This document shows positions 9,195-17,136 of a DNA stretch of 64,000 bases, one piece after another. The stretch comes from Desulfatitalea alkaliphila. GTDB lineage: Bacteria > Desulfobacterota > Desulfobacteria > Desulfobacterales > Desulfosarcinaceae. The notes beneath the pieces are model-generated. The model had not been told where the DNA came from. It ran no database searches and saw only the letters and a list, made by a program, of their open reading frames with translations. Every line of letters begins with the position of its first letter. Positions within the stretch are counted from its first letter, which is position 1. Position numbers and translations under genes: made by a program. The DNA lies in assembly GCF_022968795.1 (NCBI RefSeq), contig NZ_JALJRB010000003.1:186001-250000 (forward strand), in the 5' to 3' direction.

Positions 9195-10175
9195 TCAACC
9201 GAAGCATCTGCATGACACAGGGTGTTTGGAAGAGGAGGGGCACGTGCACGTCGGGTAACGATCACCGATCCCGAAGACGCTTTGTTCATCCGCCGCCTGA
9301 ATCGCCGGCAGGTGAATCCGCACGATCGTTCCCTTACCGAGTTTGGATTCCACGCCGATCCATCCATCATGATTTTTCACAATGCCGTAGGCCGCTGCCA
9401 GCCCGAGCCCGCGGCCGACAAACTTGGTCGTAAAGAAGGGTTCAAAGACCCGCCGGAGGGTCTTTTCATCCATGCCCACGCCATCGTCCTGGATCTCCAT
9501 GTTGACGTATGCGCCGGGTTTCAACCCCGGACGTCGTCGTGTCTGTTTTTCCGGCAGCATTTTGTTATTACAGACGATTCTGATCCGTCCCGTGTCGTTG
9601 AGCGCCTCCGCCGCGTTGGTCAAGAGGGCCTCCAGCACCGTTTGCATCTGGGTCGGATCGGCATTGGTTTTCCAAACCGCGGCACCCAAATCGGCCTCCA
9701 CAGGCACCGACGCACCAAGCACGCGTTGGATATGGGGCAGACGGGCCCGCACCATGTCGCTCAACGAAATGGGCCTGGGCTGATATTTGCGACCCCTGGC
9801 GTAGTCCAGCAACTGCCGCGTCATCTCCGTCATCCGCTGGGCCGCGCCTTTCAATGCTTGGATGTGTTGCGCGCTGTTTGCATCCCGGTGCCCCTTCATT
9901 TCGAGCAGTTCAAGATTGGCGGTGATCACAAAAAGATTGTTGTTGAACTGATGGGCAATACCACCGGCCAATGCCTCCACTTGTTGGCGTCCGATGGCCC
10001 CGGTACCTTTTTGCTGCCCGGCTGCGGCGGACCGATTGACGGGTCTATTCAACCTTTGGGCGCTGACTTTTGGCGCCCTTTTCGTGCGCGCCTTGATCGT
10101 GAATTTCGCCATGCGGCCGGAAGCCAACTGAAAGCCCCGATGGGCGTCGTGCGCGTTCATTAATAAGCTTTTCAT
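9195..10175 (-). CDS. Sensorless cytoplasmic histidine kinase
   Basis: A 326-residue histidine kinase. The first 55 residues are basic, with no membrane segment and no PAS or GAF domain. HisKA follows with GGIAHQFNN (phosphorylated His near 75), then an ATPase domain with DDGVGMD and GRGLGLAAAYGIV. The ATG at 10175 overlaps the TGA of the radical SAM gene by four bases (ATGA) and follows GGAGGA, so the two are translationally coupled. The input signal must come from a partner protein or from the poorly conserved N-terminus. The receiver-only regulator at 12534 is a possible partner. Confidence 0.88.
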   Translation of the reverse strand: MKSLLMNAHDAHRGFQLASGRMAKFTIKARTKRAPKVSAQRLNRPVNRSAAAGQQKGTGAIGRQQVEALAGGIAHQFNNNLFVITANLELLEMKGHRDANSAQHIQALKGAAQRMTEMTRQLLDYARGRKYQPRPISLSDMVRARLPHIQRVLGASVPVEADLGAAVWKTNADPTQMQTVLEALLTNAAEALNDTGRIRIVCNNKMLPEKQTRRRPGLKPGAYVNMEIQDDGVGMDEKTLRRVFEPFFTTKFVGRGLGLAAAYGIVKNHDGWIGVESKLGKGTIVRIHLPAIQAADEQSVFGIGDRYPTCTCPSSSKHPVSCRCFG

Positions 10176-11671
10176 TGCCGTCCTCCGATATCGAAGACAT
10201 TCATTTCGCAAATCCTTCTGAAGTGGTGGCCGTAAATGGACAAGGTGATGGCCAAGGGTAACTGCCTGGGTTTGCGGATCAAGGTCCAGAACAGTAAATA
10301 CCAATACTGCAGGCGCTCCTTGCCCAAGATGCCCAAGCGAAGGCACGTTCGGAAAAAGGCCAGACAGCGCTGGAGATCCAAAGGCGTCCTGGCATGCGGC
10401 GATCCGAACTCCCGCAGCAGCGTTCTCACCCGCTTGTAGTAATGCCGGGGAGAATAGATATGGGCCATGATCGACCGATACCCTTCGATCAAGGTGTCGA
10501 ACCCCATCGCCGGAACGATGTTGGTGGTGGCATCGACATTGTCGCCGGTCATGGGGCCCAGCACCCGGTTCTCCTGCCGCAAGCGCTCGAACAGGCGGGT
10601 TCCCGGCGGGGCCTGGAGCATACCCACCATGGCGGTCACGATCCCGCTCTGCTGGATGAAATCGATTTGGCGCTGGAATATGGACGGCGTGTCGCAATCG
10701 AAACCGACGATAAAGCCGCCCGACACCTGCAAGCCGGCCTGCTGGATCTTACGGACGCTTTGAAGCAGGTCCCGGTCCTTGTTTTGGTTTTTTTTGCATT
10801 CCGCAAGACTGTGCTCATCGGGCGACTCGATACCGATAAACACCAGGTCGAACCCGGCACGCACCATCAGGTCCAACAGCACGGGGTCGTCCGCCAAATT
10901 GATCGAGGCTTCGGTGAAAAACACGCACCCCTTTTTGTTCTTGCGCCATTCGATCAGCGCGGGCAGCAACTGCGACTTCAGATAGCCGCGGTTGCCGATG
11001 AAGTTGTCGTCCACAAAGAAGATGCTGCCGCGCCAGCCGGCGCCATAGAGGCTGTCCAACTCCGCGAGCACCTGCCGGGGCGTCTTCATGCGCACCCGAT
11101 GGCCGAAAAGCGTGGTCACGTTGCAGAAATCGCAGTTGAACGGACATCCCCTGGAAAACTGGATGCTCATGGAGGCATACTTTTTCATGCGCACCAGGCG
11201 CCAGTCGGGAATCGGGGTCTGATCCAGGTCGCAGAAACCCGAAGCCCGGTAGATGCGTTTGAGCGTGCCCATTTTCAGGTCCGCGAGAAAAGGCGGCAGC
11301 GTGCGTTCGGCCTCGTCGAGCACCAGGTGATCCACCTCGGCGAACGTTTCCGGTTCCGCCGTAAACAGCGGGCCGCCCGCAACTACCTTCAGCCCCCTTG
11401 CCCGGCAACGGTCGATGATGCTTATGGCCGAAGTCCGCTGAATGGCCATCCCCCCGATGAAGGCCATGTGCGCCCACGCGAGATCATCCTCTTGGAGATC
11501 GTCCACATTGACATCGACCAGCCGTGTTTGGAATTCTTCGGGCAGCATGGCGGCCACCGTGAGCAACCCCAGAGGCGGATAGGCCGCCTTCTTCCCGATG
11601 AATTTCAGAGCGTATTTGAAACTCCAGAAGGTGTTGGGGTATGCCGGATTGATCAGCAGTATATTCATCAT
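10172..11671 (-). CDS. B12-binding radical SAM protein with DUF4070-type tail
   Basis: A 499-residue protein. The N-terminal 150 residues match a cobalamin-binding domain (NILLINPAYP start, GLKVVAGGPLFTA). The radical SAM core has the iron-sulfur CxxxCxxC motif in CPFNCDFC, then FVDDNF and a GGFIVGFDCD segment. The C-terminal 130 residues look like DUF4070. This architecture includes the hopanoid C2-methylase HpnP and related methyl transferases, so a lipid or other carbon methylation is a reasonable guess, but the substrate cannot be read from sequence. It is followed by the coupled kinase. A GGAGGG ribosome site precedes two adjacent ATG codons. Confidence 0.9.
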   Translation of the reverse strand: MMNILLINPAYPNTFWSFKYALKFIGKKAAYPPLGLLTVAAMLPEEFQTRLVDVNVDDLQEDDLAWAHMAFIGGMAIQRTSAISIIDRCRARGLKVVAGGPLFTAEPETFAEVDHLVLDEAERTLPPFLADLKMGTLKRIYRASGFCDLDQTPIPDWRLVRMKKYASMSIQFSRGCPFNCDFCNVTTLFGHRVRMKTPRQVLAELDSLYGAGWRGSIFFVDDNFIGNRGYLKSQLLPALIEWRKNKKGCVFFTEASINLADDPVLLDLMVRAGFDLVFIGIESPDEHSLAECKKNQNKDRDLLQSVRKIQQAGLQVSGGFIVGFDCDTPSIFQRQIDFIQQSGIVTAMVGMLQAPPGTRLFERLRQENRVLGPMTGDNVDATTNIVPAMGFDTLIEGYRSIMAHIYSPRHYYKRVRTLLREFGSPHARTPLDLQRCLAFFRTCLRLGILGKERLQYWYLLFWTLIRKPRQLPLAITLSIYGHHFRRICEMNVFDIGGRQ

Positions 11672-11689
11672 CGATCCCTCCCTTCTTTG

Positions 11690-12202
11690 CTATGGCGCGG
11701 GCCAACCCATGATCGGCACCGTGCTGATGCTGCTTTTCGGACTGCCTTCGATCACCCGGTCGCTGTAGGAGACGTAAACCAGCACATTGCGCTCGCGATC
11801 GAAGAAACGCACCACTTGAAGCGTCTTGAACAAAACGCTGCGATGTTCGTCAAACACCTTCTCGCCGTCCTTTAATTCGCCCGTGAACGTGATCGGCCCG
11901 ACCTGGCGACAGGCGATACCGGCATCACTCGTATCCTCCGCCAGGCCCATACCGCCTTTCACCCCTCCGGTTTGCGCCCTGGCGATGTGACAGGCGACGC
12001 CCTGCACTTTGGGATCGTTGAAACCGTCTACCACGATGGTATCGTTCGGGCCGATCCAGCGGAATCTGGTGCTGATCGATCCGGTTTCGCCACGCTCGGG
12101 ACGGCTGGCGATCCACCATGTAAACAGGGCGATGAAAAGCAGAAGAACCACACCGCTGACGATCAAAACTTTTTTCATAACGTTTCTCATTTCCGGGTTC
12201 AT
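11690..12202 (-). CDS. creA: CreA family periplasmic protein
   Basis: A CreA-family protein of about 170 residues. An N-terminal hydrophobic helix (VLIVSGVVLLLFIALFTWW) anchors or exports it. The body has the family blocks IVVDGFNDPKVQGVACHI, KGGMGLAEDTSDA and SDRVIEGSPK, and ends in VPIM. CreA is widespread and its exact role is not known. The start is uncertain: ATG codons at 12202, 12190 and 12178 are in frame, and only weak ribosome sites precede them. It lies just upstream of the radical SAM gene on the same strand. Confidence 0.88.
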   Translation of the reverse strand: MNPEMRNVMKKVLIVSGVVLLLFIALFTWWIASRPERGETGSISTRFRWIGPNDTIVVDGFNDPKVQGVACHIARAQTGGVKGGMGLAEDTSDAGIACRQVGPITFTGELKDGEKVFDEHRSVLFKTLQVVRFFDRERNVLVYVSYSDRVIEGSPKSSISTVPIMGWPAP

Positions 12203-12324
12203 TGCCCCCGACCGATTAAGCCGCCGGCAGCGTTGCATCGCGGCGAAGAGCAGCGACCGTCAATACCGACCGCCTGCTTCATCCGATAGTGAACCGTGCC
12301 GCCCGGGGTCGAGCAATGCGCCCG

Positions 12325-12513
12325 TCAAGAACCGAACGAGGACAGGATGGCATCCATCCGCTCTTCGATTTTGCGGCGCTCTTCAACCGTCATGGCAAGA
12401 TATCGCTCCGGACATTGGACGAACCCCTCGAGGAAGTCCGCAAGCTCCGTTCCGATACCGGTCGAGGCGATGAAATCCGTTCTGGACCTTGCGCTTTTTC
12501 CAGTTTGATTCAT
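12325..12513 (-). CDS. Small hypothetical protein downstream of the response regulator
   Basis: A 62-residue frame, hydrophilic, with an acidic helical C-terminal half (MTVEERRKIEERMDAIL). AGGTGA lies four bases before the ATG, and the gene starts about 20 bases after the response regulator stop, which fits cotranscription. No family is recognised. The amino-acid composition looks like real protein, not a GC-driven shadow. Confidence 0.5.
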   Translation of the reverse strand: MNQTGKSARSRTDFIASTGIGTELADFLEGFVQCPERYLAMTVEERRKIEERMDAILSSFGS

Positions 12514-12533
12514 TACGTCACCTGTCTGCTACC

Positions 12534-12914
12534 TTAGGGGTATGCGCGAAACACTTTGCCGTGGAGGTTTCGAAGCGTTCCGTCCAACTCATCCATGGAA
12601 AACGGCTTTGCGATCACCACGTCCACCGCGCTGATTTTCCCGATAATCATGTCCTCTTTTCCGCTGCCCGTCATGATGACCACCGCCACGCCGGGGCTGT
12701 ATTGCTTGATGCGACACGCCAGCGCGACGCCATCCATCCCGGGCATCTCATAATCGGACAACACGATATCGAAGTTGTGCTTCAAAAAAACGTTCAATCC
12801 ACTCTCGCCGTTGTCGGCCGATGCCACTTCGTAACCGAGCCCGGACAGCATTCTGGAGACAACGCTTCGAATGGCATCGTTGTCATCCACAACCAGAATC
12901 CTTGCAGGCGCCAT
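12534..12914 (-). CDS. Receiver-only response regulator (CheY-like)
   Basis: A 126-residue stand-alone receiver domain with no output domain. The acidic pocket is D10-D11, the phosphoacceptor is D54 in LSDYEMPGMDG, the conserved Thr lies in IMTGSG, and the Lys in IAKPF. Such proteins act by protein-protein contact or as phosphate relays. AAAGGA precedes the ATG. The sensorless kinase at 9195-10175 lies in the same gene block and may be its partner; that link is inference. Confidence 0.9.
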   Translation of the reverse strand: MAPARILVVDDNDAIRSVVSRMLSGLGYEVASADNGESGLNVFLKHNFDIVLSDYEMPGMDGVALACRIKQYSPGVAVVIMTGSGKEDMIIGKISAVDVVIAKPFSMDELDGTLRNLHGKVFRAYP

Positions 12915-12960
12915 TGATCATTTCCTTTCGCGATGGGTTCCGCCGTCCATGACAGCCTGC

Positions 12961-13182
12961 TCAACTTCTTTTGCCGCCGACGACCAAAAGTACACCGCCG
13001 ATCACGATCGCCCCCACGCCGGCCCAAACGGGAACATTGACCCGCTCTTTGTCTTTGACCGACAGCTCCAGCGGTCCCAACTTGGCCTCATGGGTGCCCC
13101 GGGTGTAGGTGAAACCGCCATAGGCCAATCCCAATATGCCGGCAACGATCAATATGACGGCCGCAATTTTGAGTGCGCTCAT
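12961..13182 (-). CDS. Small two-helix membrane protein
   Basis: A 73-residue protein with a hydrophobic helix at 4-22, a soluble middle with KLGPLELSVKDKERVNVP, and a second helix with GVGAIVIGGVLLVVGG near the C-terminus. Similar small proteins are common next to OmpA/CsbD stress genes, but I cannot name a function. ATG 13182 is chosen because GGAGGAG lies just upstream; a longer frame to 13224 is not supported. It would be the first gene of the unit downstream of the palindromic element at 13401-13446. Confidence 0.75.
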   Translation of the reverse strand: MSALKIAAVILIVAGILGLAYGGFTYTRGTHEAKLGPLELSVKDKERVNVPVWAGVGAIVIGGVLLVVGGKRS

Positions 13183-13400
13183 TTCTTCTCCTCCTGCGTA
13201 TGAATAGTTGTCATTCATTACCAATGCGGACGGTACGGCCTGAAGGGAAAAACAGTTCCATCCGGAACACTTGCAGGCGTATTTGGAATCAACTTCTGGA
13301 GCAGTGAAAACCGCGTCAGCGAAAAATCAGAGGGGGTGTCGGCATCAAACCGCACAGTATCGTTACGTATAAAATTAGCATATCGTCAGGCATAAGCAAG

Positions 13401-13446
13401 ATTGGATAAATATGGGGTAAAAATGGGTTTCAACCCCATATTATCG
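13401..13446. promoter_or_regulatory. G-tract palindromic element, copy 1
   Basis: TATGGGG (13411-13417) and CCCCATA (13434-13440) form an inverted repeat, with an extra ATGGGTTTCAACCCCAT palindrome inside. The left flank ATTGGATAAATATGGGGT matches 17 of 18 bases at the second copy (15011). G-tracts recur about every 10-11 bases. It lies about 220-260 bases before the start at 13182, in a 339-base gap with no other gene. It could be an operator; a weak terminator of the DUF1207 gene is the alternative. Confidence 0.5.
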
Positions 13447-13521
13447 ACATCCGTCCCGCGCACAGGCTATCAGCCACGCCCATGGCACGGCCCGCGGCAC
13501 GACCGGGTTCAAAAAGCGCTT

Positions 13522-14667
13522 TCAAAATCCCAGGGAGACCCCCAGGCCGTAGTACATGATTCTGTTCTTGTAAAACTGTCCGTGGGGATCGTACCCATTG
13601 TACCACTCGACAAGCAGGCGCAAGCGCCGCTGCCCGGGATTGGGCCGCCCAAACTCGAGACCGGCCCTCACATTGGTATCGATGGGCCAGTCATTCTCTT
13701 CCGAACTCTTCATGTCGACGCCGGCAACCGGTCTGCCGTTCCACAAAATGGGCTGACGCCCGCGAAATTCGAGCCCCCAGTGGGCCATAAGCGGCTTGAG
13801 ATCTTCCGGCGTCTTGTGCACCAGGTACTCGCCCCCGCCGTACACCCTAAGCCCGCGCCATTCCCGGGAATAGATGAGTTCCACCGCCTCATAGCTCAAA
13901 TTCACCCGATCGGGAGGATTCACGCTTTGAAGCAATTCATCCCCCAGGTGCGAGCTCTCATGATAAATGCGCGAGCGCAGGGAATGGTCGCCGCGCCGGT
14001 AGGTGGTGGCAAGACCGATGGTGTAATCGGCGTTGATCAAATCATAGGAAGGCGTGCTCATGTTGAACTTGGCGAACAGTGCGGCGGCCAGGCTCAGTTG
14101 CAAGCCGTCGCCCTCGCGGCTGCCGAAGAAGCGGTACAAACCGAAGGTCTCTCCAAAGCCCACGGAGGCCATGGTGTATCCCACCCCCAAGGACTCGAAG
14201 CGGTAAAAGCCGGCAAAAAATTGGGGCTGCTTGGGGTCGGCGATAAGCGGCCGGAACAGGTCGCCGGTGGGAAATATCTTACCATCGCCGGTGAGGCCCA
14301 TCCAACGACGCAGCCCGCCCCCTTGATCGGCGCTGGATGGCTTGACCACAATCGATACGCCCAGCAGCCCGTCGATGGTGCGCAGTTGATCGCCGGCGGC
14401 CGCCTTTCGCTGTGGATCCGCTTCAAACAGGGTAATCGTTGCCACTGCGTCGACCACCTGCAGCGAATAGCTGTTTCTGTCCCATTGCAGCTCCCGTTCG
14501 AGGACGGAGGCGATGAAACCGGTCAGGAATGCATCCGCGCCCCTGTACGCGGCGCTTTCCGCACCCCCATTGGCGGGATATGGAAAAACCAGCATCAAGC
14601 AGATGACGGCGGCGCATGCGCACAGGGCTTTATTGGAACAGATGGTGACGGATGACGATATGCGCAC
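13522..14667 (-). CDS. DUF1207 outer-membrane-type protein
   Basis: A 381-residue exported protein of the DUF1207 family. An N-terminal hydrophobic signal (ALCACAAVICLMLVFPYPANG) is followed by a short amphipathic region and then a long beta-rich part with alternating aromatic residues, typical of a barrel (YGLGVSLGF at the C-terminus, final residue Phe). Conserved blocks include AHWGLEFRG and DPHGQFY. The function is unknown. The start codon is GTG at 14667, preceded by AGGGAGAAG. It lies 19 bases downstream of the lmo0937-like gene and is probably cotranscribed with it. Confidence 0.8.
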   Translation of the reverse strand: MRISSSVTICSNKALCACAAVICLMLVFPYPANGGAESAAYRGADAFLTGFIASVLERELQWDRNSYSLQVVDAVATITLFEADPQRKAAAGDQLRTIDGLLGVSIVVKPSSADQGGGLRRWMGLTGDGKIFPTGDLFRPLIADPKQPQFFAGFYRFESLGVGYTMASVGFGETFGLYRFFGSREGDGLQLSLAAALFAKFNMSTPSYDLINADYTIGLATTYRRGDHSLRSRIYHESSHLGDELLQSVNPPDRVNLSYEAVELIYSREWRGLRVYGGGEYLVHKTPEDLKPLMAHWGLEFRGRQPILWNGRPVAGVDMKSSEENDWPIDTNVRAGLEFGRPNPGQRRLRLLVEWYNGYDPHGQFYKNRIMYYGLGVSLGF

Positions 14668-14686
14668 TTGCTTCTCCCTGTGACGG

Positions 14687-14836
14687 TTAAATGCGTTTCC
14701 GGCCCTGAAGGACCTGCACCAGCATCACGATGATGGCAATCACCAGCAGGACGTGAAGGACGCCGCCCATCGTGTAGCCGGTCAGCAATCCCAGGGCCCA
14801 GAGAACCAATAGAATCACGAATAGTGTCCAAAGCAT
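14687..14836 (-). CDS. Tiny membrane protein, lmo0937 type
   Basis: A 49-residue protein of two hydrophobic helices with a central GLLTGYTMGGVLHVLL turn and a basic GRKRI tail, matching the lmo0937 family. These proteins are widespread, abundant under stress and of unknown function. GGAG precedes the ATG at 14836. It is the first gene after the palindromic element at 15011-15050 and is followed by DUF1207. Confidence 0.82.
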   Translation of the reverse strand: MLWTLFVILLVLWALGLLTGYTMGGVLHVLLVIAIIVMLVQVLQGRKRI

Positions 14837-15010
14837 GACATGCTCCTTTCCGACGCCCCTGAACGCTTTTGGGGTGCGCCTGATTGAGTGAGTCGATCCC
14901 CCATCTTTTCAGCATCCTTATGTTGCCAGGTCGAAAAGACGGGCATTGAAATGACGTATATCTTCACTGTAATGTTACCATGTTCCCCATCGATGCAATA
15001 TTTGACTGTT

Positions 15011-15050
15011 ATTGGGTAAATATGGGGTTAATCCCCATACTATTGTATCG
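15011..15050. promoter_or_regulatory. G-tract palindromic element, copy 2
   Basis: A perfect inverted repeat: TATGGGG (15021-15027), spacer TTAAT, CCCCATA (15033-15039). It is flanked on the left by ATTGGGTAAA and on the right by CTATTGTATCGA. The flanks match copies 1 and 3, so more than the palindrome is conserved. It lies 175-215 bases upstream of the lmo0937-like gene and just after the OmpA gene stop. It could be an operator. With a 7-bp stem followed on the minus strand by TTTACC it could also be a weak terminator. Confidence 0.55.
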
Positions 15051-15058
15051 AAGGAGGG

Positions 15059-15715
15059 CTATTGCGTTTGCGGCACAATCTTCAATTCGACTCTGCGGTT
15101 GAGCTGGCGGCCCGCTTCGGTGGCGTTCGTGGCCACCGGCATTGTTTCGCCAAAGCCGACGGTTTGAATGCGGCCCATGCTCACTCCTCTTTGCACCAGG
15201 AGATTGCCGACGGCATCCGCGCGTCTGACGGAGAGGTCCATGTTGTAGGCATCCGCCCCGACACTGTCCGTGTGCCCCTCAACCCTGATCAGGGTTTCCG
15301 GATAGCGGGTGAGGACATCGGCAACGCGGTCGATCTCGGCATAAAGGCCGGGCTTGACCGCTGTGGCGTTGGTGTCAAAAGTCACATCGCCTTTAAAGGT
15401 CACCGCAAGCAGGTTGCCTTCCCGGCGTATGGCGGCAGCTTCGGAACCGGCCAGGACCCCGCGCATTTCACTTTCCTGGTTGTCCATCATTCTGCCCACT
15501 CCGGCGCCTCCCAGACCACCGACGGCTGCACCGATCGCTGCGCCCCAAAGCGTGCTTTGCGTATCCCGGCCAATCAGCTGGCCGATAACCGCACCCGCGG
15601 CAGCACCGCCGGCAGCCCCGTAAACACCCCCTTTTTGAGTTCTTGTTTGAGGTCCGGCGCACGCGACGATGACAAATAGAAAAACCAACGTACTTACGAT
15701 TTTAAGTTTTTTCAT
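15059..15715 (-). CDS. OmpA-family lipoprotein with glycine-zipper domain
   Basis: A 218-residue outer-membrane lipoprotein. The signal ends in a VIVAC lipobox. Residues 30-80 are a Gly/Ala-rich glycine-zipper (YMGG-like) region with GAAGGAAAGAVIGQLIG, a likely membrane-inserting segment. Residues 100-218 are an OmpA C-terminal domain, with the peptidoglycan-binding motif VEGHTDSVG and the NRRVEL end. It should tie the outer membrane to peptidoglycan. AGGGGG precedes the ATG. It is cotranscribed with the DUF3096 gene upstream. Confidence 0.92.
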   Translation of the reverse strand: MKKLKIVSTLVFLFVIVACAGPQTRTQKGGVYGAAGGAAAGAVIGQLIGRDTQSTLWGAAIGAAVGGLGGAGVGRMMDNQESEMRGVLAGSEAAAIRREGNLLAVTFKGDVTFDTNATAVKPGLYAEIDRVADVLTRYPETLIRVEGHTDSVGADAYNMDLSVRRADAVGNLLVQRGVSMGRIQTVGFGETMPVATNATEAGRQLNRRVELKIVPQTQ

Positions 15716-15806
15716 TTCGACCCCCTTTGTTCATCGACAGGATTGGCAACAGCCGATAATTTGCGGCATTAATGGAAAACGGCCAACGCAAGTCGCCACT
15801 GGCCGA

Positions 15807-15941
15807 TCATCGAACCAGTCCGAGAATGCCGAATATGATGAGATAGACGGCAACAATATAATTCAGAAGTCTGGGAACCACGAGAATCAGGACCCCCGCG
15901 ATCAATGCGATTACGGGCTGTGGCGCTATGTCCAGTTGCAT
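15807..15941 (-). CDS. DUF3096 small membrane protein
   Basis: A 44-residue protein with the pattern PQPVIALIAGVLILVVPRLL followed by NYIVAVYLIIFGILGL, which is the DUF3096 family signature. It consists of two membrane helices around a conserved P-R-LL-NY turn. Function unknown. GGAGG precedes the ATG at good spacing. It stands directly upstream of the OmpA lipoprotein gene on the same strand. Confidence 0.85.
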   Translation of the reverse strand: MQLDIAPQPVIALIAGVLILVVPRLLNYIVAVYLIIFGILGLVR

Positions 15942-16057
15942 GTTGTTTTCCTCCTTTTCAGGTGGTGCATGAGCTACGATGATGCCGGATCATGAATTGC
16001 TGTCACAGGCCATGGGCTGCGGGCAGCGACGATATCCTGTCCGACAGGGATAACGCA

Positions 16058-16984
16058 TTACTTCCAAACCACGGCCCGTATAAAGCATGAGGCGTTCTCA
16101 TTCTTTTGCGCAGGTACGTCGGCTGTATCGGCCGGCAGTTGCGCGCTTAAGTCGTCATATACATGGTCTGCAATCAGGGCGTGCATATGGGTTGTCGGGT
16201 GCACATCATCCCAAAAAAGGGAGCCTTCGCCATCGAAATCATTCTCGACTGCGAAATTGGGTGCCGGGTCGGTCACGTTAGTGAAGCCGAAGGCGGTCGG
16301 GTTGTTGCGTACTTCCAAGAACAACGCCTCAACGTCAAATTCATAGATGCCTATGCCCGGGTGCGCGGTACTGAATGTGTCGATCATGTTTGCCAGTGCC
16401 GCATTGAAGTTGACGGTAAATGCAGTGGCCGGCTCTGCTTCGTTTGAACCCAACGTGGACGGTATGCTGCCCAGATCGGGTAAATTCAGAATCAGTATCG
16501 ACATAGCCCCATTGTCGACCAATTCCGTCACGGCGACGTTGATATTGTCGACCGCGATTTGATAATCTCCATCCCCGTTGAGAAAATCGTTGCCGCCGAT
16601 CCAGACGACATAAAGGTTTGTCGGCGAAAGCGAAGCACCCGCCGCCAGGAGGATATACAACCGCACCTGTTCGATCAGTCCCGGCGGCAGCGATCCGGAG
16701 GTTTCGGCGCCACCATAGGCTCGGCCGCTCAAATTGGTGTCAAAGTGGGTCGGGTCGGTCAAATATTCGACCCACACCCGTCCGTTGGAAAAACGGCCTT
16801 CCCAGTACAATGCCGGATCAGGCGCAGGCTGGCCGTCATACAGCACGTAATTGCCATTGTCCGACAGGCTGTCACCGAAGACGACGATTTCACCGTAGGG
16901 TCCTGCCAGGGCGTTCGATGCACCCAGCAGCAGTGCTACCGCCAAGAGAATACCATTCGCCAAGGATGTTTTGGTTTTATCCAT
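16058..16984 (-). CDS. Secreted GDSL/SGNH lipase-esterase
   Basis: A 308-residue hydrolase with a Sec signal peptide (predicted cut after NALA). The SGNH blocks are all present: FGDSLSDNGN with the nucleophile Ser, a Gly block, the Asn block in WIGGNDF, and DDVHPTTHMH with the catalytic Asp and His. It is expected to hydrolyse acyl esters outside the cytoplasm, but the substrate is unknown. AGGGG precedes the ATG. A fragment of a histidine kinase gene lies directly upstream at 17018-17110. Confidence 0.92.
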   Translation of the reverse strand: MDKTKTSLANGILLAVALLLGASNALAGPYGEIVVFGDSLSDNGNYVLYDGQPAPDPALYWEGRFSNGRVWVEYLTDPTHFDTNLSGRAYGGAETSGSLPPGLIEQVRLYILLAAGASLSPTNLYVVWIGGNDFLNGDGDYQIAVDNINVAVTELVDNGAMSILILNLPDLGSIPSTLGSNEAEPATAFTVNFNAALANMIDTFSTAHPGIGIYEFDVEALFLEVRNNPTAFGFTNVTDPAPNFAVENDFDGEGSLFWDDVHPTTHMHALIADHVYDDLSAQLPADTADVPAQKNENASCFIRAVVWK

Positions 16985-17017
16985 TTGTTATTCCCCTTGA
17001 TGGCCTGTTTTCGGCTC

Positions 17018-17110
17018 TCATAACAATGCGGCCGCTGTTTCTTCTTCTGCGTTTAGAGTGGCCGGGAAGTGAATACGCACCGTTGTTCCCCGGCCCGGAT
17101 GCGACGCGAG
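17018..17110 (-). pseudogene. Relic of a histidine kinase C-terminus
   Basis: In one minus-strand frame, about 30 codons read ALASHPGRGTTVRIHFPA and a short acidic tail before a TGA at 17018-17020. This is the typical last strand of a histidine kinase ATPase domain; compare SKLGKGTIVRIHLPA in the kinase at 9195. No kinase body precedes it: the frame runs straight into the 3' end of the OmpA/DUF4398 gene. I infer a deletion remnant. Confidence 0.45.
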
Positions 17111-17136
17111 CGCAATCCGGTTGATTCCCTACGAAC

